DNA of 64,000 nt from Nepenthes gracilis (taxonomy: Eukaryota > Streptophyta > Magnoliopsida > Caryophyllales > Nepenthaceae). Numbering within the stretch: position 1 is the first letter of the stretch; each line of letters starts with the position of its first letter. The notes below the pieces were generated by a model, which was given only the letters and a program-made list of their open reading frames with translations, did not search any database and was not told the DNA's origin. A program made the translations under genes and the position numbers. This document shows positions 11,601 to 23,600 of this stretch, piece by piece. Location of the stretch: assembly GCA_033239525.1 (NCBI GenBank), contig BSYO01000036.1, forward strand, positions 6,284,126-6,348,125, given 5' to 3'.

Positions 11601-14600
11601 TACCTTCGGTGATGTTGACTACCTCCTAACTCAGTATAGGATACTGAACTCATTGGTGTACCTCCTACCTGGAGTTGGTGGTAGAGCCCCTTCTCCACTG
11701 GAAGGCTACATCACGGTCTATGAGACCCATTTGAAAGGCGGTCTCTATTTTCCTTTGACGCCAGAATGTACAGAATAATGGTGGACCTCCATATTCCAGT
11801 CACTAGATTACAACCAAACACAGTAAAGTATTTAGTCTCTTTGTGTATTTTTTCTGGCATTCATGGCCTGCTATTTGACACTAGGGCCGTGAAAGTTATT
11901 CTTCGTTTCCATCATGGAGTTGATTGAATTTCGGTTTCTCTATGGCCTGATTTTGAGTTGAGTAGAAGAAACTCTGACTCAATGAAGAGATGGAAGGACC
12001 GGTTCTTTTACTTGATGGCTCCCTCTGGATTGGAGCTCTCCAATCAATGGGGCCGAATCTCTTTATTTTTTAATTTCGAAATAGTGGAGTATGAGAAGAA
12101 GTCGGCTAAGGTGTTAGCAGATCTTCTTAAGAAAAAGGCTGACTCCTTTAATGAGAATAAGAAGAACCAACGGTTACTGATCGAGTCCCTTGCTCAAGCC
12201 AAATGAAAGCCTATACAGGAGGGGTTGGACGCTCCCCAGCACCGTCGGTCTATAAAAGGAAGTACAAGAGGAAGGAAAAACCTCTTCAAATAAAAGAGCC
12301 AATGGCCCAAGCACTCGAATGCAAAGAGGCCTCAGCTGGGTCCTCGTCTGAAGACGAAGCCACCATCGATCATTCAATAAGAGGCCGTCGGTCAGACTGA
12401 ATCCAACTTTTACATCCTCCCTGGCCCAAGCCTCTGGGGTCGTCGGACTAGATGAAAGCTGTGAGCCTTCGGAGTCTTCTGCTAGGCTGGAGTTGAAGAC
12501 GTTCCGATCCATGCTCCAACACTTGCTTCATATTGGGTGCCGGCCGTTCTATCATCGCTATCCGAGGAGTCCCTACTCAACATCTACTGAGGGTACATCC
12601 TGAATCAACGAGACTCAATCTGGTGAGGTCGAGGAGATGCCTCTAATTGAGTTCTAAGTGGCCAGCATCATAGAGGTGGTCACTTTAGAGCTTCATGCTG
12701 AAGTTGTAGAGGTGCATTCTCTTGAGCTCCCAGCGTTTGAGGTTACAGTTGAAGACGAGGCCGAGGGGCGAGTTGTGGCGGCAGACGTGCCTCTCTTGGA
12801 TGCCCCCACGTCCGTGGCCGAGTCGAAAGCAGCAGTCGAATCATTTAGTTTTGAGCCCCTAGTGCTTGAGGTCGAGGGGAATGTTTTTGCCAAAAGAGTC
12901 CATGAGGTAGCCGAGGTGACTGTTGCAGAACCCTCAGAGCCCGAGGTCTAGGAGGCATAGGAGGTCCTCACAAGTGATGTTCCTTCAGAGAGCTCCTCTA
13001 TCTCTGAGGAATTGATGGAACCCTTCATTAGTCCTTTTATTGCTTTCTTCATGGCCACTGACTTGTTCTTTTTTCTTTGCAATTTCAAGAAATAGCCCAT
13101 CATCTTGCCTGCGCTATTGACCGCCTGGCTTGCGATTATATTGAAAAAGAAAAGTTCATGACTTTAGAGGAGCGTACTTCTTGACTTAAATGTGAGCTAT
13201 TTGGGATGAAGAAGAAGTATGCCTCCCTTCGGGACCAGAACTTCAGGCTAGAGAATGAGCTTCGAACATCCATTAGTTCAAGCGACATCAGGCAAATGTT
13301 AGAGCACAGTTATTGGGACAGTATCAGTCTCTGCCGGCACATTATTAAAATGGTGGCTCCTAGTATTCCAATTTTCATACTTCGTCCTAGGAACACCAGC
13401 ACTCGTCATGGCTTAGATGTGTTATACCGTCTTAGAGACGATGTTGACTCTTGGGAGCCTCTGCTAGAAACTTTGCAACCTCACCCTCCTCCAGAATAAC
13501 TACTTGTATTTTTTTATTACACTCGTAATTGCAACATTCTTTCATAATAAAATGAAAAATTTTTTCATCACTGTGTCAATAACTCTTTCTGTCTCTCTTG
13601 GTTGTTTATACTTTTATATATATATATATAAGTATATACATATAAGTTGGCCATATATTATATATTTAAGTGTCAGGCTCTTAAGATTATTTAAGTCGTC
13701 GTTCACATATAACCTCTGTCCCTCGGATAAGTTGGAGAATATTAGAGCTCTTATGTGCTTAACTTTTTTTAGACCATGGTCAACTGACGATACTACCTTG
13801 AAGGTCTTTACATTTACGCTTTAAGGAAGCTCCCTAAGTTTTTTTAATCTTCGACCACATTAGGACCACTTGGTTCTGTGACCAAGTTTTAATAACCCGA
13901 CTTTGTTCAGGTTGCTCGAATATGTGACTGAGTCTTATTGACCACTAAGTGTGTCTCGAGGGATAGGTGATCGGATCTCACCTGATTTAGGGACAACCTA
14001 GATCATGTAATTTTATGAAATAACAAACAAGCATCCATATGAATAAATACTAAACAATTATTTTATTAATAAGATATCACAAAATTTACAAGCACTTCAA
14101 ATAATGTAAATTGATCTTACCTGGTTATAAGTACATTCATTAATAATATTTTTTGAGGTGAGAGGCATTCCAAGTCTAAGGGATTAGTTTACCATGTTGG
14201 GTGTATAATTTGTTCATCCCATTTTGAAGAATGACCGAGACCAGGAACGGCCCATCCTAGTTAGCCGAGAGCTTGTTCCGATTAGCATTTTTGCCAGTGG
14301 CTTTAATACTTCATAGTTCTAAGTCTCCCACTTTAAATTTGCGCACTCTCACCTTCTTATTGTAATAACTGATAATCCTTTGCTGATAAGTCGCGGTCCA
14401 CAATCACGTCATGTCTCGAGCTTCTTCAAGTAAAGTAATATTCTCCTGAAACCTCTGTGAGTTGTTATGTGAGTCAAAATATTCAACCCGGAGATTGGGC
14501 AATCTGACTTTTATTGGTATGACGGTCTCGATCCTATAGTATAGGCTAAAGGGTGTCTCTCGGGTATGTTCTCTTAGTGTCGTCCTCTATGAGCATAAGA

Positions 14601-17600
14601 CAGATGGCAACTCGTCCACCCACGAGTCTCCAACACTTTTAAGCTTTGTCTTCAAACCGTGCAATATTGTGTGGTTGGTAGCCTCTACTTGTCTGTTAGT
14701 TTGCGGGTAGGCAACGGATATGTAAACCAACTTTATCGTCAAATTAGTATAATATTTTGTGAAACACTTACTGGTGAACTGGATCCCGTTGTTGTCACTA
14801 TGACTTCAAGGATGCCAAATCTATACATGATACTCCGTCGGACGAACTCGGTCGCATTCTGCTCAGTGATCCAAATAAGTGGGACGGTCTCGACCCATTT
14901 TTCGAAATAGCAGATCCCAATCATCACAATCTTCCTCTACCCGATTGCAATCAGAAAGGTCCAAGGTTATCAAGTCCCTATTGTGCGAATGGCTAGGGCA
15001 ACTATAACGTTTTTGAGCTCTTTATGCGTTGATGGGTAAGATTCCCCTACACCTAGCAATTATTACATTTCTACACGAAGTCTATGGTGTCGTGCTTCAT
15101 GGTATGCTAGTAGTATCCTTATTTCATGAGTTTGACAGTAAGGTTCTTGCCCCTAATATAGGATTTGTAGATATCGAAGTGTACTTCTCCGAACACGTAG
15201 TCAGCCTCTTCTGGCATGAGACACCGTACGTATGGGACAGAGTACCCATGTCGATAAACCTTCCATCCATAATGGTGTACCAGCTTGCTATCTTTTTTAC
15301 GCACTTGGATTCATCCGAGTTCTCTAGTAATGTAATGTCAGATAGGTATTTCATGTAGGAGTCATTTAGTTGTCAGCATCGACTATTTGCATTATTTCTG
15401 GCTCTGTGTTGTTTATACTAAGAACTTCAAGGACTTTACGCATTTCTCGTGCGTATTATTTTGGGTTCCCGATCGCCGCAACCCTTGGTAGTTGGTCGGC
15501 TTTCCTGTTTTCTTCTTTTAGAATGTAGATTTTATCCACATCACCAAATGCCAAAATCAAGTCTCGGATTTTTGAGAGATACTTGGAAAGATGCGGGTTG
15601 TAAGCCTCAAAATTTCCTCTGATTTGATTAATAACGAGCTCTGAGTCACTATAGATGATAAAGTTCTTCGCCGAGCACTTTTTGGCCAATCTAAGTCCGT
15701 CAAGTAGTGTCTCGTACTCTGCAACATTATTGGTCGTTGGAAATTCAAATGCCATTGAATATTTTATCTTTGACCAATCAGGAGTTTTCAAAACCACGCC
15801 AGCACCATAGCCTACTTCCTTCGAAGAATCGTCAACAGGCAAAGTCCACGTTGAAGTATTTTGATGACTATCAGCTTTAACAAAGTTAAAGGTTTCCAAA
15901 GTTGAGGTCATTGTTTCAACAATAAAGTTTGCAAGAGTTTGACTTTTTAAAACTAGCCTTGGTTGAAATTCCACGTTGAACTCACCCAACTCAATGATCC
16001 ACTTGACCAATCGTCCAGATATATTTGGCCTTTATAATATTTCTTTTAACGGTTGATCCATCAGGATAATAATTTTGTGCGCCTAGAAATATAGTTGGAG
16101 TTTCCTGGTAGAATACACAAGCATAAGAGCCATCCTCTTTGCATAAGAATATCGGGTCTCTGGGTTGGTCAAGATCTTACTGACATAGTACACAGGCCGC
16201 TACCCGTTGGACTGTTGTTGAATTAGGACCGAGCTCAGGGCGGTGTCAGACACAGCAAAATACAAATATAGTTCCTTGCTTTCTTGAGGGGAAATTAGAA
16301 GCGGTGGGTTTGAAAGATACTCCTTAAGTCCTCGGAATACAATTTCGTAGTGAGTCGTTCATTGAAAATCGGTAGCCTTCATTCCTCTCAAAACTTTGAA
16401 GAAAGATAAGTATTTTTCGGCCAATTTAACCAAGAAGCGGGAAAGAGCTGCTAACATCTCGGTTAGCTTCTAAACTCCTTTCACAGTTTGAGGCGAATTC
16501 ATGTTAAAGATTGCCTTGATCTTCTCAGGATTTATTTCAATTCCTCGATGTGTTATAATAAAACCCACAAATTTTCCTAAGGCCACTCCGAACGTACACT
16601 TCGTCGGATTGAGCTTCATCTGGTGTGCTTGAAGGACATTGAATACCTCATCTAGGTCGCAAATAAGGTTGTCAGTCGCTTTGTTCTTGACGAGCATGTC
16701 GTCCATATACACTTCCATATTTTGTCTGATTTAGGCCTCAAATATTTTTTTGACGAGTTGGTAGGTGGCACTGGCATTCTTTAGGCCAAAGGGCATGACT
16801 TTATAACAGTATGTCATTTGGTCGATCATGAACGACGTGTACTCCTCATTCTCTGGGTTCATCCGAATCTAGTTGTAGCTTAAGAATGCGTCCATGAAGC
16901 TCAATAGTTTATATCCGGATGTTGAGTCTATAAGCAGATCAATCTTCGGTAATGGAAAGCTGTCCTTCGGACATGCTCTGTTGACATCGATAAAATCAAC
17001 TCATATCCTCTACTTTCCGTTACTTTTCTGGATCATGACCACATTAGACAACCAGTTTAGATATTGAACTTCCTTTATAAATCCAATGTCAAGCAGTTTC
17101 TTCACCTTTTCACGAATATCAATCAATTTTTCAACTAAATAATTCTTTTGTTTATGACGGACATGTTTATGACTAAGATTTAGGCCCAACTTATGAACAA
17201 TTATTCCAGTTGGTATTCCTGGTACGTCATTAGGTGTCTAGGCAAAAATGTTGGAATTCTGTTGGAGAAAATTGATAAGTTGGCTTCGGAGGGGCTTTAG
17301 TAGAGAACTTTCAATCTGGATGTACTTCTCTGTTTTATTAGGGCTTAAAGGGATTCGATCCGTTGATTCTCTAGACTGAGCTTGCAATAATGTGGCATCA
17401 TCACAGAAATCGAGGTCCTCTATTAGTGGACTAGGGGGTGTCTTAGTGATCTGAGATAGGTAACATGTCCGCTTGGTAATTTGGTCACCAAGGACCTCTC
17501 CTATACTGTACAGAGTCAGAAACTTTATTTTCAAGTGAGAGATTGAAGTCATTACCCTAAATGCCGTTAAATAGGGATGCCCGAGGATAGCGTTGTAGAT

Positions 17601-20600
17601 CGAGGGAAGGTTCACTACCAAGAAAGAAACTTGGTAGCTGTCCTCGAATAAGTGCCCAACGTAACTTCAAGCTTGACGACATTCTGAATAGGTATCGGTT
17701 CGTTGTCCAGTCCATACTGGGGTTCCTTTGTGATTTTTATTCGAGTTCTTTTTATCTCAATTTAAAGTATGCATTGAGGTAAAGTATATTATTTGAACTT
17801 CTATTATTGATAAACACTCATTTTAATTGATAGTCTACGCTACCATCAGAGACGAATGCGGTTACAACTAAGGGATCAAAATGTTAAAAAGTTACATATA
17901 TCATATCTTCATTGTTAAAACTAATAATATCATCCCTAACTCCTACTCTTAGCTTCTTATGGTCAGTGGCTATTCTTGAGTTCTTCGGAGCGTCATCCCG
18001 TGCTAGATGTGTGGTAATCATGTTCATGACCCCAACTATTACTCGGTCCCTTGGCTGCTCGGCATCATCCCCAGTTGCTCCTCCGGATGTCTGTCCGAGT
18101 CTTTGCAAAAAAACGAGTGGGGTAGTCTTTTCGGATTAGCTTTTTAATTTTCTTTTACAGTGTTCGACAGTTTTCAATACTATGGCCCCTGTACCGATGG
18201 TAGTGACAATATTTTGACTACTTTTCACCATCTGTGTTCTTCAATGCCTTTGACCATTTGAAAAAAATTTTATCCCAAATTTATATCAGGATATTGGTGC
18301 GATAGTCATTTAAAGGAGTTAAGTCTAGAGACCTGAACTCCTTTTGTGCCATCAGCTCGAATTTCTGTTGCTTCCTTGGTCCTCGGGGACCTATGTGGTC
18401 CCCGTTCTTCCTCTTTTCTTTCATCGGCTTCTGGCGAAATTGGTCCCCTCAGTCTAGCTGTTTTACTTCATTGGCCTCTTTAGCAACTATATAGACATGA
18501 GTAATGGCCTCAGCTTCTCTGAAAGCTTGTGGGTCTTTATGGCCCAGATATTTGAAGAAGTCCCCAGGCTCCAAGGTCGATATGAAGGCACTCAACTTTA
18601 CATCATCGGTGAGTTTTGGTATCTTCCTAGCCTCAGTCACAAACCTGGTCAGAAACTTTTTTAAACTTTCATTTAGCACTTGCTTGAACCAGGCCAGATG
18701 TCATAGTTACTTCTCCTCCCTTCGGTTGGAGGAGAATTAGGATAGAAAACCGTCAGCCAAATCCTAAAACGTCCTGATCGAATTCGGCTAAAGCCAACAA
18801 AACCATGCTCGGGCGTCCCGTTCAAGAATCAAAGGGAAGCATAGACACATTATTGCCTCATCTAAGTGTGGAAAGGTTAGGAGAGTGTAGAAATGGTCTA
18901 GATGGTCCATCGGATCAGTGTTTCCATCGTATGAATCTAGGACCAACATCTTGAATTTATGAGGGAGTGGATGGGTTCGGATCTTTATTGTGAATGGAGA
19001 TCTTCACAAGTCAACGGCTTGTCCTCCGACATCTCTTCCAAAAAACGTGCGGCCATATTTTTCAACTTTTTTCTTTATTTGAGAAGTTGCCATCCTCTTT
19101 TCATTGAAGAAGATCCTCAATTCCAAAGGATTTTGTGGGGCCTGAGAGATCAGGCGGCTCGCGATTTTTGGAGGCCATGCACTGTGTGATGCTTCTGCTT
19201 GGTATGAGGGCTCTCTATCGTCGTGAGAATAATCAGGATTTTGCCTCTCATAGCTATCCTCGTAGGTCCTATAACTCAAACGACCATCTAAGTACGTTGG
19301 GACTTTGTTGCTCAAGGCAGCCTGAGTCCCGAGGTCTTCAAGATGTCAGCCCTTATCTGTTGGGCACTTCCTTTCCCTCCTCCTTTGCTTGGAGGTTGCT
19401 GTCTGGGAGGTGAAAAATGGAGCCCCCTTCCGCTGTTTATTAAGCCGTGTGTAAATAGTCTGGATGGCCTTGGAAATGTCCATTCTCGTCGCAAGTTTGC
19501 GTATGCAGGGTTTGAGATGGTCATCCACCCGATTGCCCCTAGGTGTGCAATTGCCATATAAGGTGGCATCTCTAACTGGTGCTCGTGTGTTCACCATGTT
19601 GCCTTTCATAGGAGTGTGATTATCAAACTTTTTAGTCACTTTCTACAGATGGTGTCGATGATGCGTTCTCAAATCCGGATTACAATATGGATTAGGGAGC
19701 CAAAGTTTGTCCGTTGGGTCTGAAGCGGGTCTGATCTCCGTACCTTTTTAATCTGAATCCTATGTAACACAAAATACGATCAAAAGATTTGACGGGACTC
19801 ACTTCCTAATATATCCTCCGTTACTCAAGTTAGTATTTTTCTTTAAGGAGAAAAATAGGAGAAGATACAAGTTCAAATATTAGTAAAAATATTTATTGTT
19901 TGGATGTTTGTGCTTTTTTGAAAGCGTTTTTGTGAGAGAGAGTGTGTGTGCACACTGAGCATCTTTGAATTGCCTTTTCTTTGTTTTAGTGTCAACTTCT
20001 TTTCCTATTGAAAATGAGAGGTGTTTATAGAAGTTGGGGGACTGTTGACTTCTCCTATCAACCGTCTAAAAAACTGTCGGATGGATATGATTTTGATCAG
20101 ATCGAGGTTCCAACCTGCGCCTAAGGCCGTTAATTTAAGATGAACAAAGGAACCGCTTCGGCCTTTAGTGTTGGTTCCATCTTTATTCAAGGAGCGAACC
20201 GCTTAAATAAAGCCTTTAGGCTTGTCCATCAATTTGGACCCCATGGGACGACTGGGCCTCCATACTTGATAGGCCGAATCCGTGAGCGAAATCTTCCTAT
20301 TGAGCCGTCAATAACAATACCCATCACTTATATAGAGAAATTCTATTCCTAAGTTAATTAGAAAATAAATACAATTTTCTATTTAACGATATCTCAAAAT
20401 GAAAAAATAATATGAAATAATTTTCTAAAATAAGATAAAATAAAATTTTATCAAATAAAATATCTTAAAATTAAATAAAATAAAATCTCCAATCAAATAA
20501 AATCAAATCATAATTTTTCACTAGTGATATTTCAAAATGAGGAAATAATATAAAATAATTTTTTTAAAAAAATAAAATAAAATTTCATCAAATAAAATTT

Positions 20601-23600
20601 CTCAAAATAAAATATAATATAATTTCTAATAAAATAAAATCAAAATCAGATAGATTTCAAATCTCTTCTAATTTGAAATATTTATAATGTCCATGTTACT
20701 ATCACTTATCATGTTCTCAGCCCGAGTAGGTATAATTAAATAAATAAATAATTCAAATAATAATCTGTAAATAATTTAAGTTCCAAATATTTTTGAAGTC
20801 GAGCCAGACATACCAAAATTCAAAGACTAAAGAGCAAAAATAACCACAAAATTTCAACAGAACAAATGACCTAGCCAAACTAATTCTGTCCGATTTTTAA
20901 AATAAAATATATTAACTTGCTTAGATCCCAAATCATTGTAAGAAAAAACGTTGGCAAAATCCAAACCAACACAATCTAAAACCTGTGCAAAACCAATCGA
21001 TACAATAATCCCAAATATAACAAACTACAATAATCGAATTATACATCAATCTTCAAATATAAATCTCAAATACAATTCACAAATACATGCCCAAAAGAAA
21101 AATAATAACAAAAGTCTTTAATCTTTTTCGTCTAAGATCCTATAAGTATCCATAATCCTCTAATAAAAATGATTAAAAAAGGATAAATTATGAGCTTGAA
21201 GATCAACAAGTATATATATATATATATATATATGATAACAAAACATTTCCACAAAATAGAATGAAAGAATGGAAAAAAATAATAAAACATATGTTAAATC
21301 CAATCCATCAAATGCTTAAATATGTCAAATATCTAATAATGAATGGCCAAATCTGATTTCATATGCAAAATTCGTAATATATACATGAATGTTAAATAAT
21401 ATTAAATTGTACAAAATCGTCCAATATCCAATGCCAAATGATTCCAAGGCTTAAAATATAACATTAGATAATTCTGATGACTTTGTCAAAACTTACAAAT
21501 TTTAATGGCCAAAACATTTCAAATATCAAGTATGATGTAAATAAAATCTCAAAAATTAAAAAATATGCCAAATTGAGAATCAAGGATCAAAAGACCAATT
21601 TTGAGGAAGTATTATATATACTTCTATAATATTAGATCAAAATATTATTATTTAAACTTGTATGTAGGTGTCTACAAATTCCTTCCTAGAGGTGAGGTCA
21701 AAAGTTACTTTCTTTTGCCACTCGTGAGAAATAGGTGCAGTCCTTAAGTATACCGAATATATTAGAACGTTTAAATATATTATTTTTGTTTCTTTCTTTA
21801 CAATACTTCACACCAAAGTACCAAATAGCGAACTCTATAGCAATTGCAAAATTTTTTCCCTCTGTAGAAAAAATATAAAATAAAAATTTTCACCCTATGG
21901 AAAAATACAAACTCACGTAGAGACAAAATGGAGTTCAAATCGAAGTACTTATATAGAATACCACATACAATGCCAAATGTATGAGTTTCATGACTTTTCT
22001 TTCACAATTATTTCCATATGTAACATATTACCGTGAAATATTTACTTAATTTGTAAAAAAACAGACAATCTTTTCAAATCTTCAATAAAATCCTATAAGA
22101 TCTCAAAATTATTGATAAAAATTACATGTATGTAATAATGTATAAAACGGCGATGTTAAAGATGGTATACATGTACAATAAAATAAGATATATAAACAAA
22201 TCAAATGATTCTGAAAGAAATTAAAGAATGAGTTTAGATATACTTACCTTAAACATCTAATTTAACAGATCTAATTCCTAAAAGTTCCAAAATCTCATTC
22301 CTCATTCTTCTTCTTCTTCTTCTCCTTTCTCTCTCTTTTTTCTCCATTTTCTCTTACGAAATAACCGAACAGTCGAATCAGACGGCTTATCAACACAATT
22401 GACACATGAGTGCGACATCAAGCACCCTTAATCTACCTCATCCGAGCATGAGTGCCGCACCAAGCGCAATTCAGATGCTATCATTCTGACGAAAGTGCTA
22501 ATGAACGTCCCATAGACACATGAGTGCATAATAGACATCCTTTAGGCGCTAGACCTACTTCCTCAATTTTGAATTTTTTCTTAAATTTACATTATACAAA
22601 TTTTCTAAATTAATCCAAAATTTATATTAACAATGTCACAATTCATAAATAAAAAAAAAATCTAAAATCACATCACTAGTTTGAAAATCGCCACTCAATG
22701 ACCAATATAAGGTGATCAAAAATATTTTCTTTATTGTAAAACATCATCATCAACCAGAAATATCACCAGTGGAAATGTTACGGTGGTCAATAATTGTAAT
22801 TATCCATTACCGTGATGATCCAAATTTAATTCCAAGTGTCCAAAAATATTATGGAGGCAAACACTTGCAATGGAGGATGTGAAAACCATTTTACTGGAAG
22901 ATATTTTTCGTAATTTGATAAATATTTTCGGAAAAAAAAAAACACCTTTATTTATTTTCCAGAAATCGGACAATTCAATGCGCTTTATTTTCCTTTGGAT
23001 TTTCCCCATTTCAGCTGGCGGCGTCTTCACCACAGTCCTAGTCGTTCTCTGTGTGGTACTGCTGAGTACGGTGGGCGGAATCGGTCTCCACCACGGTGGC
23101 GAATTGGTGAATTGGAGAGGCGTTCCTTTCGCAATTGGCGTTTATGGATTTTGCTATTCTGGACATTCAGTCTTCCCGAATATATACCAGTCAATGGCTG
23201 ACAAGAGACAATTCACCAAGGCATTAACAGTGTGGTAAGAACTATCCGCCATTATCAAAACTCTTTCACCTCTTCATTTTAGATTTTGTTATTGACAAGC
23301 ACGGGCACCAATATAGTATATAGACACGATGCGAAACTAAAATGAGGACACGACATTTTTGTAAATGTAATTCCTAACTCGTATCTGTTATGCAGTTTCG
23401 TTTTGTGTGTGATATTGTACGGAAGTGTTGCTGTGGTGGGATTTCTCATGTTTGGTGAAGATACTTCTTCTCAGATTACTCTAAATATGCCGAAGCACTC
23501 TCTTGTATCTAGTGTTGCGTCGTGGACGGTTGTGAGTCATTGATTAACATGGATTTCTCTCAATTTGATTTCACCATCCATCTGTTGAATTTCTCTCTGA

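Larger units (their letters stand above)
10694..20326 (-). mobile_element. Decayed Ty3/gypsy retrotransposon of the Tat lineage with an antisense extra ORF
   Basis: The element runs on the - strand. Its 5' LTR is 19659-20326 and its 3' LTR 10694-11086. The target-site duplication CTTAT is present at 10689-10693 and 20327-20331. A degenerate primer-binding site of the TGGCGCCGTCTGTGGGAA type sits at 19641-19657, and the polypurine tract complement is CCCCCATAT (about 11090-11098). Order on the - strand: gag (19597-18449), protease tail (17621-17238), reverse transcriptase (17236-16470), RNase H (16010-15456), integrase (about 15350-14500). After these comes an ORF on the opposite strand (11566-13499). 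Known: Tat-lineage elements such as Grande or Retand carry extra ORFs between pol and the 3' LTR, often antisense. Many stops and a lost integrase Asp make it inactive. It sits in the AVT1 intron 10368-23014. Confidence 0.85.

Noticed and set aside
15456..16010. Intact RNase H reading frame as a host gene
   Set aside because: It is in frame with a decayed RT, lies between LTRs with a target duplication, and has gypsy-type sequence.
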